From NCBI GenBank assembly GCA_001599595.1, contig BCHH01000019.1, positions 188,411 to 252,410 of the forward strand: a stretch of 64,000 nucleotides of DNA, given 5' to 3'. Origin of the DNA: Beverwykella pulmonaria. Lineage: Eukaryota > Ascomycota > Dothideomycetes > Pleosporales > Melanommataceae. Both the position numbers and the translations under genes were made by a program. Of the stretch, positions 47,886-60,663 are shown piece after piece (position 1 is the first letter of the stretch; every line of letters begins with the position of its first letter). A model generated the notes under the pieces. It was given only the letters and a program-made list of their open reading frames with translations. It was not told the DNA's origin and made no database searches.

Positions 47886-49357
47886 TGTGGGCGAGGCAGG
47901 TGGAGGAGACCAAGAGCAACGCGCAGTGCGGATCGTTCATGTACAGTCGAGTACGGAGCCGGCGGGGGTGTCAAACGAGGGCAGCGAAACGCAGGTTTCT
48001 GAGGCAGCGGTCGAGGCACGCTTCGGGGCAAAAGTCGAGGAATTATGCGAGGGTGCAGGCGCTATGAAGGGTCGGGTCGACTCGAGGCGTGCTGCTGCGA
48101 CGAATTGAGGCTGTGTGCCAGCGACGGCGGGTGGCAAGTTTGCGCGGCGGTGGTGGTCAGAGTTTGGTGTTGTGACGGCGATCAACGGTCGTAAGGGGGG
48201 AGCAGGCGCGAAGGAGCGGATGGGCGTTGCGACCAAGGCAGCGCCGCGAGACTGGCAGTAGCACGCAGGAAACCTGGAGAGGCAGACAGAAGAAGGAAAC
48301 ACGTCTGAGGTTCAGCGACGACAGTGAGGAGCATTCTGTTAGTCCCGTCCACTGCCCATTCAACCTCCGCAACCCCTAAAATCAAGATTCGCGCTAGTGC
48401 CGTTTCACTAGTGCAAGGCTAGGCTAGCGCAGGGCTCGGCCCACGATCCGTTCTCGACTGTCACACGATGCACGTTGACAGCTTCATTTGCGGAGTAGCC
48501 CGTTGCATGTCATTGCCGCCATGCCATGGAGTGCGGTGGCGGCACCACGCATCTTCCCCGAACCACTGCTGAACGTCACTGTTGTTTTTTTGCGCGGCGC
48601 CCGGAGCCGAGCATTTTCAATATTCACCCAGAGAATGTGGAAAGCCACAGGGGCTGAAGTCCATCGCGACGCATGGACACACCCTTTCTGTCCGTCATCC
48701 GGCTGCCAAGCGTTTAATGGACTGACTAACGCTGTCATACCCCGGGTGAGCCAATTTAGGCCAGATGGGAATGTATTTTTGGCGGGCAGGCCTTGGTTGC
48801 GCCATGGTTATATTTCTCCAGAATTGCTCGACCCCCGACCCGTCGACATCGCAAGCTTGAAGTGTTACGGAGGCAGAAGACGGTCCTGAGCCTCCTGCCT
48901 TTTGGCTAGCGTTGCCTGTCCTGCTCGTCCAGTTACGTAACTGTAGAGTGCTTGCTCGGAGATTGTCCTTCTCCCTCAGGATGTCACCTCCGAGCGAGCA
49001 CGAACTTCAGGCATCGCAAAAGCGCTGCCGGCACGCAATAGGAATAAACAGAGGGGACGCCCTTTCTCTTGCCCTCCTACTGCATTTTTCGCTGCACAGA
49101 CGTTCACGCTGCGCAGCTCTGAAACTGGATTCGGAGATGGTTACTACTGTACAGAGTACCGAGTTGAGTCCCGCGTATTGAATGCCCAAGCCTGGCGAAA
49201 TTACAGTAAGTGAAGAGTCCAAGTCATCCTGTCCTGTCCAGGGCCACCCAATATTGGCGAACCCCCTAGCTTCTCCTCGCGTAGAGAACAAGCAAAAATT
49301 CAGTTCCAGGGTCGAGAGGTTGCCAAACTTGGTTCGGAGATCAGCCCCATCGAAACC
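47886..49357. other. Intergenic, 5' of the Sel1-repeat gene
   Basis: A 1.5 kb stretch with no supported gene. The left half is GC-rich and is probably the leader and promoter of the Sel1-repeat gene. A 133-codon frame at 48488-48889 (plus) has no motif. Confidence 0.4.
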
Positions 49358-50858
49358 TCAAGCCACAGCGTCGACCTTCTCCCACTGCACGCTGTCCTCG
49401 AGCCGCGGCTCCGACACTTCGTTCAACGAAACCCTCCGGATTCCCAGCATCCACCCTACGAGCCCCGCTGGCACCCAATTGCCGACAAAATCGTACGTTG
49501 AACTGCCGCGACCCACGCGCCACACTTTCCGCGGTTTCTTTTGTGTGAGCGCATCGAAGACGGCGTTGTGCAGCTCTCGCAGCGAGCTTCCCGTGTTGCC
49601 TGATTGGTTGAATAGCCCTCTACTTTGACCAACGCGGCTCTGATTGACATAGTTAGCAGCATACAGCTCTTTCGTAGTAGCCGGCCAGAGACTCGTCTTG
49701 GGACCAGCAAGCGATTGTAATTGTTTCCCTCCGATGCTGGAGCAATCAAATGTTCCCAGCTTGAATTGGCAAACATGTATTCCCAGGGTGCCTAGTTCGG
49801 CCCTAAGGGTCGATGTGAATCCCTCGAGCGCGCTTACCACAGCCGTTTCAACGCTGTAATATACGGAGTCAGCTTTGTCACAGTCCATGAACGCTATTTC
49901 GGCTTACCTGTGGAACGGGGGCCGTAGCGACGCAACGATACTTGGCGTGAGAACCAAAACTCGCGCCTTGGAGTCGCAAACTGTGGGCAGGAATGCTTGT
50001 GTTATAGCAATTGTATTCAGCACTTTGGCATTCAATGCGTCAGACCAGAGTTCTGGAGAGACTGTCTCAATTGGTCCAGAAGGGTAGATGAGATCTGGAA
50101 CGAGCAGAATCCCGCGGAAGTTCAGGCTGTGTGGAGATGCACCTGCGAAGGCGACATGAGGCCTCGAAAGCACGCTTTTGAAGCGCTCCATGGCCTCTTG
50201 AATGCCCATGGCGTCCACTACATCCAGATGCAGTGGCCTTATATCTGCCCTTGATTCACTTTGTACTTGCTGCTCCTCTTCCATACTAGTGCACAGAACG
50301 TAGACGATGAAGCCGCGGCGTTCAAGGTCGAGCGATATCGACTTGGTGATGGGAGAGCTTGGCGGACCAGCAATTACTGCCTCCTGTTAGCCTTGACGCC
50401 CATTGCGCGTGTGCATGTTCAGATGCGTACCAACAACCTCCCTCCGTGCTCCGTTGCTTGCTCGCCGTGCCCTCCGTTTCTTATTATATGCCCGACTCTG
50501 TCTCCATAGCAAATAGCCCCCCGTTCCAAAGAATGCAACCAGCGCGGCTGTCAATGCCCGGTTCCGCGACACCCATTCTGTGACGCGATGCTGGACGTAG
50601 GCCGTAGTGTGATGCGGGGGCGGGGAAGGGTGCGGAGGTGATGGCCGAGCGTTCTCTGGAAGCCAGTTTTCAGGTACAGTTCTCTTGATGTAGCCCGCTA
50701 CCCATGAGAAATGGCGGTCGCTGGCATCCATTACGTTGCCTGTGAACTTGCGGATGTCTGAGGAATACTCGGCAAGCTACCGACGTCAGCGGGCTCTGCA
50801 GCGACACGGCGGCCAAGATACTTGCCACGTCGAGAAAATGCTGGTCGTCGCTCGTCAT
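49358..50858 (-). CDS. DUF1776 (TDA5-like) short-chain-dehydrogenase-related membrane protein
   Basis: Likely start MTSDDQHFLDVA at 50858, an intron near 50825-50778 whose exact ends I could not fix, then EYSSDIRKFTGNVMDASDRH. There is a Pro/His-rich linker and one membrane segment (ALTAALVAFFGTGGYLLW), then a basic patch. After another intron comes a Rossmann-like region resembling short-chain dehydrogenases: LHLDVVDAMGIQEAMERF, LVPDLIYPSGPIETVSPELW, LNTIAITQAFLP and ARVLVLTPS. The family Tyr-x-x-x-Lys pair is not evident, as SYETAVVSALEGFTSTLRAE replaces it, in line with DUF1776 proteins being divergent. The stop is at 49360-49358. Yeast Tda5 is the nearest named relative; role unknown. Confidence 0.78.
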
Positions 50859-51501
50859 GCTGGGGAGCAGCTACGCTAGACCGTACAGCAGATTATAAGA
50901 TTGTAATGATGGGGAATCCCCAACAGGACGCCGTGAGGGGCTGTCTGGAGTGATCTCCAGATGCGACGGGTGGTTCCGGTCATGTTCCACCATCCGCCAC
51001 TCGCCTGCCCACGTGACATGGCTCGTATCCAGCCCAACGTGACCTGCAGCAGCTGGAGCCAGGCCCAGACAGCCCCCAAAATTTATTCGCACTTCGTTGC
51101 CGCATACTGAGATTGCTGGCACGCACGTTAGCTGACGTGCAGGCCGCCTTTGCTTCACAACATCGCATAAGATGTCTCTGTAGACGCGCACGCGAAGTCC
51201 GCCTCCCATCAAAGGTACTCTCTTTCGCCGCCCTCTCTTGGATCGCGGGCGCCGCGTCGCGGCAAACAGAGCTTACGTGGCCGGGCCTTCCTCTGTCTTG
51301 ATAATCTTCCACCGTCTTCTCCGCCGCATTCACATCTATCCAGCGATTTCATGTCCGTTTCTTATAACCTTGCTCTTTCCTTCTCTCTGCCAAACCCACC
51401 GCCTAGCGTGCGACTTCCGACCTCAAATAGGCAAATCATCCGGACGAGAGAATCAGCAACATCTTTCAAGCTAGAGTACCTTTAGCAAAGAGACGGGCAG
51501 T
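50859..51501. promoter_or_regulatory. Divergent promoter region
   Basis: Lies between the DUF1776 gene and the WSS1 gene. No gene seen; the part near 51300-51480 is pyrimidine-rich, typical of a fungal 5' leader. Confidence 0.4.
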
Positions 51502-52916
51502 ATGAAGGAAATAGACGCGCATTTCGATGCATATGAGCATCTCAAGCACCTTCCCCAAGAGCAAGAGGCGCTGCATATGCTCCGCAAGGCTGCTTCACTT
51601 GTAAAGCCTATGATGAGGAAGCGGGGTTGGAAAGTAGGCACTCTTGCTGAGTTCTTGCCTGATGAGCCTCAGTTGCTGGGTGGGTACTGTTCTGTCGATC
51701 TTTGAAAACGCCATGGCTGATCCACCCCCCAGGTCTTAACATCAATAGGACAGAGAGGATCTTAATCCGGCTACGCTATCACCATGACTCCAGACAGTTC
51801 TTGCCCATGGAGCAAGTCACAGACACCTTACTCCACGAGCTCTCACATATCGTATGGGGTCCGCATGATCACAACTTCAATAACCTCTGGAACGAACTCC
51901 GTGACGAGCATCAGTCCCTCCTCGCCAAAGGATATACAGGCGAGGGATTCCTCACACCGGGTCACAAGTTGGGCGGAAAGCGTGTCCCTCTTGATGAGAT
52001 GCGGCGCCAGGCCCGGATCGCGGCAGAAAAGCGCAAAGGGACGACCAACGCCAATGCGGGTGGACATCGGTTAGGGGGCCCGGCTGTTCAACGAGGCAGG
52101 GGTGTGGACATGAGGAAGGTCATTGCGGAAGCGGCAACGAGGAGGACCAGCATCACGGAAGGATGTGCGAGTGGAAGTTCTCAGGCAGGACAGCTGTCTA
52201 CCCAGGCTGGCCAGGATGGGTTCCGAACCAAGGCAGACGACGACGACGCCAATGATCAAGCCATCGCGCGAGCCCTGCAGGAGCTCATGGAAGAGGAGGA
52301 AATGGCTCGGCTGGAGCAGCTGTGCGCACCTAGCGGAGGAGGTGGATTGGCATGGGACCGAGAAAATGGGCTTCAGTTCGACAGCGAACCGCCCTCACGG
52401 GCTGGCTCTCCGGCCGCTCTCACGCCCACAGCTTCCCAAGATCCACCCCGCAATTCTCAAGGTCGGCCAATGTCGCGACTCGTTTTAGACAACATCAACA
52501 ATCCACCAAGGTCGCGCCCAACGTCCACCGTCCGGAACGGCCCTTCACGGAACAATAGCCTGCCACCCCTACCACCTCCGTCTCCGACCTCGCCGCCAGC
52601 TTCCGTGTCCACAGATCCCACAAAGTGGGCTTGCCCACAGTGCACCTTACTAAACTCTCTCGATTTCCTGTCGTGTGACGCATGTGGACTAGAGCAACCT
52701 CCACAGCCTATTCCACTCAGCCAGCGATACGGCCCCTCACACTTACCGCCCAGCTTACCCAAGCCGCCACCGGCATCCAGTCTCAGGGGTCCTGGCGTAA
52801 CCCCTTTCGAGCCTGCGAAAGGAAGGATAGGCTGGAATTGTCTGAACTGCGGCACGTTCATGGAGAACCAGTGGTGGACATGCTCCCTTTGTGGGCAGAT
52901 GAAGACAGAGTCGTAG
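51502..52916 (+). CDS. WSS1: WSS1-type metalloprotease (WLM domain), DNA-protein crosslink repair
   Basis: SUMO-linked metalloprotease that cleaves proteins crosslinked to DNA, functionally related to SPRTN. Exons 51502-51679 and 51733-52916 give 453 residues. The WLM domain has the zinc motif HELSH at residues 94-98 with the third ligand in GPHDH (His104), followed by FNNLWNELRDEH. After it comes GYTGEGFLTPGHKLGG, the shared WLM end. The middle is disordered and Ser/Pro-rich with an acidic helix (ALQELMEEEEMARLEQL). Two RanBP2-type zinc fingers, each C-x2-C-x10-C-x2-C, lie at the C-terminus (WACPQC...CDACG and WNCLNC...CSLCG). The intron GTGGGT...CCCAG restores LLG-LNINRTERI. Confidence 0.93.
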
Positions 52917-53773
52917 CAGGACGAATGGTTGCGGAGGGAATTCTCATGATGAAATGACGTAGGCAGTCCTAGGTTGGGAGGGATCTTCTTATTTTCGGAT
53001 GGCATATAGCGAAGGCGTATTTTAGGAAGAGTGTCTGCATTTTCTTGCTAGATATCGTCGGTAGATGAACTCCTCATATACCCAATAATACCCACCACCT
53101 TTTACTACCATCGGGATCTCGAGTGCCTCGCGCCCAAATAACCCTCGAGCATCTTCCCTGAAACCATGACTTTCATACATGCACAAACTTTAGCACTCTT
53201 GGCTCGGCAACCATTCGCATTATGGGGCAAAGGTTCTTCAGTGGGTAGGATGGGCTGCGTAGAGCCAAATTAGTCCCTGAATCCTCATCCAGAGTTGCCA
53301 CATCGATAGCAATCAGCATACTGAATTCACGGCATCATTTTCGCATCCAAAGTTTGAACGCACAACTCCATTATAGAGCTGTAGGTATATAACTCCTAGG
53401 TCTAGAGCGCTCAGTTCCAGACTATACGATAAAACCATAACCCTTAATCCATACCAAACCAAACCAGGCTTGCTCCTAATAGGAAGCTCAAACACTCTAC
53501 TGCATCAATCCCAACTCTTCAGCCCATGACGCCTAACCCACTCATGATACCCATCCCATCCGTGATTCTCATACGTATACCCCATATTAGTGAAAATTCC
53601 CTCATCGACATTGAAATCCCGATACTTGAGCCGCTAGTCAACGCTCTTCCTCACCACCTTGTAGTACGTTGCCGCCTTGCGATCCTCATGCATCTTCTTT
53701 CCCTCACTTCGCTTTACCTCTCGTGCAGCACTCGACGCGGCCTCTGCCTGAGCTGAGCCTCTTCCTCGAACGC
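52917..53773. other. Convergent intergenic
   Basis: Lies between the WSS1 gene and the hypothetical membrane-protein gene. No gene seen. Confidence 0.5.
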
Positions 53774-55690
53774 CTAGTGAGCTGCTTGGTACGCGGCCAT
53801 CTCGGCGGCCTGATCATCACTCATGAGCTGTGGCGCGATGATGGTTGTCACATTGATTTTCCAGGAGTGTTGGAGCGCAAGGAGCGAGGGAAGTTGCGAG
53901 AGGTACACACATGTGTAAAACCCACCGAGGTTTTCTGGTGAAGGCAGGTTCTGTTCTTCGTGGAGACGACGGGGTCCTTCGATTTCGGGCTCGAAGGAGT
54001 ATTCGAATGAGGCATTGTTGTTGCCGTTGAGGTCTGTGTTTGATTGTGGAACAGTGAGCATGAATTCCGCGTCTTCGAGGTCCCATTCTAAGGTATCTAC
54101 GTTTTTGTCGGTTAAGGATGGGGGTGCGCGCGGTTGGGCGTGCATGCGGTCGCTGTCGAGGCAGCGGTAGCGCATATCCCACTACAATCATGTTAGTTTG
54201 CGGGGTTTGGGGATAAGGGTGGGAACTCACAGCCTCCTTCATGACGTCGGCTTCGTCTTGGGTCGCTAGGACGGTTCGTTCTGCGGTCTCCGGGTCAGGG
54301 CCACAGTTCCACGTTATAGCGATATCTACCATATTTTTCATTGCCAGATTGTGAGCGTATTGGATCTGTGCTCGTTGTATCTTCTTGCGGAGCATGGCTT
54401 TGCACTCTGAGGTAATGTCATATGCGAAGACTGGCTTCACGAAGTCACTGTAGTCTCGTGTTAGCTACAACTATACTTCTCCTCGCATTGATAGTGCAGC
54501 CTTACATCTTGGGCAGAATGTTTCGCTCTTCTTCGGTCGCGAAAACAACCAGATCATTGACGATAATGGGGATGATGTCGCCGATATGCGCCGGCATGGC
54601 GAGGCATTTGAGGGCGGCTTCGACACGCTTCTCAATCGCGACGAGGTCATGGACGGCCGCGATCGCATCGAATTTGCCAGCCTCCGCGAGAACTTTAGAG
54701 GTTGGGTAGATATGCCTCCTAATGTGTTTTAGTCATTTGGAAAAGGGGAGTGTGTACGAGTTTCTCGTGAGTATATACTTATTAATGGGGTCCCAGGTTT
54801 GCTCTTCGCCCGCGAGTATGGGCCACTCGTAGAGTATGCAGCATGTTAGAAGATCTAGTACCAGTTTGAGCGCGGTAGGTAACTTACGGTGGCTCTTCAG
54901 TTGCCATGATCAGGGCTTGGCAATACCTGCTCGAGGTGTCTAACGGGAGTGGTTTGTTTGACGAGGCTGGCATAGACGACGAGTAGAACGAGTGTAGGCA
55001 GGCGGAAGGAAAGGACGTTTCCATTCTTAGCTGAAAGAGCGTGTGGTGAGAGTGAGGTGAATGTTTGAATTGAATTGTGATACATGTGGTGAAAGTCCAA
55101 AACCACAAGTAGCACATAATGCACATTCACTAGGAGCAAACAAGAGCAACTTGAAACAGAGAAATTAATTGCATCGGAAGGAAAGTAGAAAATGGTAACA
55201 GAAGAGAGGAGTACGAACTCGTACTATTGTGTTCTGTGTGAAGGACTGCTTGCACAAGAAAGAACGCCCACAAGGGCGTGGTGGTATACTTGACTACCTT
55301 TAGGAGACATATGATGTAGCAAAGGGCCTCCACTGTAGAAAACACAGAGTTGAGCATTTCCAAGATGACAGAAGGATGAAGCAAATCCCATTATGTCCTA
55401 TTGAATGAACCAGCATGATGTTTGTGCTACCTGCCAGATGTGCTTGATACGCATTGCGTATAACAAATGCGATCACCAAAGCCGTGGTGAGCAAATATCT
55501 AAAATCATTTTTGTCTCGTTTGGAGTTCCATCGTTGATGGCGGAGATGAAGAAAAAGAGATAAGCAGGTGTGGTCGTCTGAAAATGTTGATATCGGAAGT
55601 ACACTAGTCTGCGTAAGGTCTAGTCTAGCGTGATCCCTTCACTTGACCTGTCTAGCAGCCTCCGTTCGAACGGCACCGCCATCATCATCG
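53774..55690 (-). CDS. Hypothetical multi-exon membrane protein, structure unresolved
   Basis: Several coding-like exons line up on the minus strand. From the 5' side: FRYLLTTALVIAFVIRNAYQ (about 55515-55440), EALCYIICLLKVVKYTTTPLW (in part, about 55330), LRLPTLVLLVVYASLVKQ-like segments (about 55000), then LPTALKLVLDLLTCCILYEW and WDPINK spliced to RHIYPTSKVLAEAGKF. Next come an acidic/helical block (DIIPIIVNDLVVFATEEER) and, after further introns, DFVKPVFAYDITSECKAML and WDMRYRCLDSD, ending at 53774. The 3' half joins are clean. The join near 54900 would need a 32-base intron, too short for this genome, so the model is incomplete or the gene is damaged there. No domain family recognised; the hydrophobic N-terminal half suggests a membrane protein. 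Confidence 0.45.
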
Positions 55691-56300
55691 AAGTATGCTC
55701 ATTGATCACAGATCACTCCCGATTGGAGGATCTCAGAAATGCGTGTATCTCACGGCAAACAGTTGTGAAGCACCCAGCTCCATGCTCATGCACATGGTAC
55801 GGTTTCTTATCATGTCTCTACTATTCTTTCCAAAAGGGTTTTTAACTCTACGCCATACCTCAATATTAGATTCAGTCGGAACATTTCACACTCCCGGGGC
55901 ACTTGTAAAGGTAGCTGCCGTCGTTCGCAACAGCGTGGGGCACCGGTCCGGTGCTTCTAGCAGTCTTGTAGTATACCTAGGTATCGTTCTCGTTAGAAAT
56001 AGTTTTCCGTATTCCTCATACGGAGTCGGGAGCTTTAATAGGCACCACGGAAGTATAAAAGTTTTCTTCGATGAATATTTAGCCTCACTTTTCTTTCTAT
56101 ACCTAACCACCGCCTCACTGACATAAACGCCATCACTTGAACAACGGCCCTCCCCCTCGACTTGTCCTGTCCATTACGCACCATACGAATTTCTCCATTC
56201 TTCAGGTAGTAACTCTCAGAATTCACACCTAATCCATTCCCGGTCTTTCTCAACAGCAACTCAGACGAAGTGCAAGCCGCCCACGCCATAGCGCTTCGCC
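55691..56300. other. Intergenic, 5' of the GW-repeat gene
   Basis: Promoter and leader of the GW-repeat gene. No gene seen. Confidence 0.4.
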
Positions 56301-59300
56301 ATGCCTGCGCTCAAAGGTCTCACATGCTCCATCGAGCTCGAGCACACCCAAGAGGTCTTACAAGAGTATGGGACCGTCTACAATGATGGATATGTCGAAA
56401 CATTTGTTGCCGTGCCTAGCAAGCCGAGGCTGTTCACCGTCCATCTCAAATCCACCCAGTTCATCGCTTCAGGCTTGGCCATGTATGTCTTCATTGATGG
56501 CGTATACCAATGCAACCGCAACCGTCAGGATCTGAGACCTCGTAAACTGCTCGATGCCCGCCGGTCTTTGGTCGATTTCCGGGTTCGCCAGAAGGAGGAG
56601 AAACAGGGCGATGGTACAATGATTGCGCGCGAATGGATGTTCGAGAAACTCACTATTGGTAAACACACCCATTCTTGACACTTGGTGAGCAACTGACATA
56701 TCATAGCCGCCCCTAACAGTGCGCCCAACATGTGCTCCTCAGACATACTGGACAATATTGGGCGCGTCGAGGTGATCGTACTACGGTGTGATGGTTCTCG
56801 CAGCAGTACCTCTTCCTCCCGCCAAGAAAAGTCTTCGAACCATGTTCAGCTCCCAGCATTCGGTCTCGACGGCGCGGGGGAGCTTCCGGACCATCAATTT
56901 GGGTTAGATGATCAAGCTAGGTATTGGAACCCCTCGTCGAATAAGGCTGGCTATGGTGATGGCGGTCAGCAGGCAGCAGACCGTTTCTCACAATCGGAAG
57001 AGCGAAGGCGCCGCTCAGGTGGACCTAAGGTCCCTCCACCTGACTACACAGAGCTCTACTCTTGGAAGAGAAGACAGAGCCCGCGACCACAACGAAGTTC
57101 TAGGCCACTATTTTCCTACGCGAATACTATCCGAAGCCACCGTCCGCCAGTAGAAGGTGGCGACTCTCAAAACCATCTTAACGATCGAGATGGCTCACCT
57201 CTCATCATTGAACGCCTTCAGAGGCGGATCTATAGGAGAACCGGCGAGGCTGTAAGTCCTGGTTGCACCAGAAATAGAAGCTTGTCTCCTGCAGGGTTTA
57301 GATATGGCACTAGTCCGGTTCCCCACGAACCTAAAGCCGAGTCTGAGGCCGAACTCTTCCGAAATCGTACACCGGATAGCATTTTAACAAGCGCACCTCT
57401 GGTCGATCCGCAATGGCTAAAACGGGTTGTCGAGGATGCAGTGCAGCGCGGAATGGAAGAAGCGGGCTGGAAGGATATCCCATCAAAGCACGACAAAACC
57501 AGCCCCGAAACGCCTCGTCCGCCTCCCGGAACACGGCCAATCTCCCCATCCGGATCTCTTGAACACCCTCCGAATTCCGCGCTGGACAAAGAGAACGAAC
57601 CTCAGCAGAAGAAATCAGCGGTGAAGTCGCCGGGACTGGACCAGAACCGCAGTAAGGCGACAGTCAGTTGGTACCAGCAGCCAGCTCGTAGCAATATGAG
57701 AAACACCAATGGCTGGGGCAACTATAGTGCACGGGGTGACTGGTCTCCAGTACTAGGTAATAATTCCCATTCTTGGGAGAACTCTTCATGGGGAACGAAG
57801 CCCAATAATGTTGGTCTTCAGCTACGCAAGTCAACGTCTTCTCATAGCTGGAGTGGACCTACTTCCCCATTCTCGTCTCCTCCTGTAAATTTGTCCTTGT
57901 TCTCGCAAAGACCCTCCAATCGCGACTGGGTTAATGTTGAAATCCTCTCAGATGACTCTCGTAGTTTTTACAACACCAAATGTGGCATCACTGTTATACC
58001 GCGACGCGAAATCGTAGGTGAGGTGCAGAACTCGCAGAGTGCATGCCACACAAAATCCCGCCTCAAAGAGTCTCGACGGAATTCTCCCAAGCTCAGCTCT
58101 TCTTGGGAGAGTGCGCCGAACGGATACAATGGCTGGAATGATGTGAATGTTTTGTCAAGTACACCCAGCACTTGGGGCAGTATAGTTCCCGTCAATCCTC
58201 CACCTCCACAAACCATAGCTGCTAGAAGATATTCGAAAAAGAAATCTGAAACTTCAACCCCTCCTGCGCTGACCTGGGCTTGCGCTGTCCCTCACTTAGC
58301 ACGGAAGTATAGCGGCGGCCCTCCTCTTAATCCGCCTCCACCATACGGCATTAGTTTACGAGGTCTTATGTGCATTGCTACTAAGAATGGCCAGAAAGAC
58401 AGACCTTCGTCCGCTTCAAGTTTTTGGGATATGCCCAAAGATATTAACATATCTTCAAGCTGGGGCATCAGGGGTGCCATGCAGAAACACGTTTCTTCCA
58501 GATCTAATAGTTGGGGAAACGATGATGCCACTTCCAGGGAGGGCTCTTGGGGCAAGGCTGATGCATGGCCAAGCGACGAGAAGGAACAGGATCAATACTC
58601 TTGGGGTGGAGGCAACGGGAACAATACTAACGATGCCGGTGGGAGCAGCAGCAGCTGGGGCCATGCAAAGCAGAACGGCCATACCTCCGACTCCAACGAC
58701 CTGAAACCGGGCATTTCCGGGGGTTGGGGCGCAGAAAGATACGTACCGGCGAACAAAGACCAGGGAAACAATGTCTGGGGAGATTCTGGTTGGGTAACCA
58801 ACGGCGAGTCGAATGGTAAAGGTGGTGAGGGCACTGCTTGGGATAAGCTTGAAGATAAGAGCTCAAACGCCCTGAAAGATAGCTTTAGAGGAGGAGAAGC
58901 ACAGGATAACGATACTGGTGGATGGAACTTCGATTCAACCAATCAAAAAGACGCCCCTGGAGATGGAAATGCGTGGGACAACAACACCAGCGGCTGGAAC
59001 AACCCCGGCGCGAACAACCCACCTCAAGGCAACACCTGGGGCGGCCCCGATGCCTTCCCCATACCCTCCCTAGCACCCTCATCCAACAAACATAGCACCT
59101 CCACTTCCAGCTTAAATAAGCATCGGGAATTCCCACTGCCTCTGTCAAAAACATTATATCCCATCCCAGAGGAATATGGAAGCGTGGCTTCGGGCGGGAA
59201 CAGAAAGCTCTGGACTGTGCCCGAAGAGCCACTCCTTGAGATCCCGGCCGATACGGCAAAGGAGAGATTGCTGGAGCATCAAGTGAGAGCGGGGAAGGGA

Positions 59301-59754
59301 ACAAGGTACACACATATTGTGGGACGGCCGAAGTATATTGATTCTTTGGAGAACCCTGTAAGTCACAGTCCATCTCTCTATTCGAAATCTGTTAATATGT
59401 AGGACTAGGGGCTAACATGAAAAATAGTATGCAGTCTTCCGCTTCAAATACCGCAGCCGCGCCGCCCTGCGTTCGCTTCTTGGCTCCGACAATGTGCCTG
59501 AGTCCCCATCTGCCACTCCTGCTCCTGAATCTCCTTCCAAAAACCTCGAGAAAGAGATACATGGTCTTAGTCGAGATGAGATGATCAAGAAGTTCCTCGA
59601 GCTCAACAAGCAATCAGAGAAACATGATAGTGTGGCTAATGCATCGATGCTGGTGGGAAATTGGATTTTGGATCAGCAAGCCCGGTCGAGATGCGCATCG
59701 TTGAATGAGAAGAAGAGTACCGGGAAGGCCGCTGCGATGAAGGGTGGGTCTTGA
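56301..59754 (+). CDS. GW/WG-repeat protein with N-terminal DUF7918-like domain
   Basis: Exons 56301-56658, 56707-59357 and 59428-59754 give 1111 residues in phase. Residues 1 to about 165 form a conserved globular domain (MPALKGLTCSIELEHTQEVL, FVAVPSKPRLFTVHL, AMYVFIDGVYQCNRNR, FRVRQKEEKQ) that resembles the fungal domain of unknown function DUF7918. A Ser/Pro/Arg-rich linker follows. From about residue 310 to 860 the protein is disordered and studded with Trp next to Gly: about eleven WG and seven GW pairs (NGWGNYS, SSWGTK, NSWGND, GSWGKADAW, YSWGGG, GGWGAE, NVWGDSGW, NTWGGP). The C-terminal 200 residues contain LWTVPEEPLLEIP, GTRYTHIVGRPKYID and FRFKYRSRAALRSLLG. Spaced GW/WG motifs in acidic disordered sequence are the signature of Argonaute-hook proteins (GW182, Tas3, NRPE1). 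Function here is inference. Confidence 0.85.
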
Positions 59755-60663
59755 GGAGGCGGAGGAGGCGTGCGTATGTGGAGAGTTTAGGGGATATTAG
59801 ATATATACCTTTGTGCTCTTTAGCTAGATGGAATTGCCTAATTCCGGCCAGTGTCATATACAGTCGCGTTGAGGTCAGAAAATTGGCAAATTGACACGGA
59901 TACTTTCGAGCATGAAGAGACCAATAGAGATTGCATTTGTATGAGACTTGCTGCCAGAAATTATCAAGGAGAGTACCCTGGAGCTGACTATTTGGATTGC
60001 TAGCTCTTTGTTTTTCGTACTACTACCAACCATTAGGGAATGGACTCTCTGAGTCGACGTATAAGTAGATTAGGTATAGCCTTCCATCCAGCTTGTAAAG
60101 GTCTACACAACACCTCCCAATCTACCTGCAAATCTCCTATATTAGTAAGCTTAGGATAACATAATAAGCTCACCCAAAACGGATGGCACTACGCCTCTAG
60201 TATTGGCGGCCGGTTCCATACTTACACGGTAAATCATCAGTCATTTTGTCACCACCGAATCATCCCACGTATGCTTGTAGACATAAATTAGCGTGCACAA
60301 TTGCCATGAGAAGGGTTGATGATAGCAGCGAGAGAACTCCATATATTGATGTTGAACGACTAAAATCTGTCCTCTCCTCCTGGGCCGTTGATCTCTGCGA
60401 GAGGAAGACAGATGGCTATGCCTAAAACTCGATATCTCCCTCAAAGGTCCATAGATCTCCACAGCATCTCACGGTTTCAAAGACAAGCTTCACAGATTTC
60501 CTGTGAAGGTGTTTTTGGAATGATGGCGAATTGATGCATGGGTATTTGTATGGCACTTTTTTAATCCTAGATAGAGAGTTCACCTGCCCACTCCGCCCTA
60601 TCCAAGCACTTCACCAACCGCAGGATTCTTCATTTACGATATAGTCTTCCCATCGATCTCTAC
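59755..60663. other. Convergent intergenic
   Basis: 3' flanks of the GW-repeat gene and TRM5. AT-rich, no gene seen. Confidence 0.5.

Noticed and set aside
48488..48889. 133-codon plus-strand frame
   Set aside because: No recognised motif, and it lies in the upstream region of a divergent gene.
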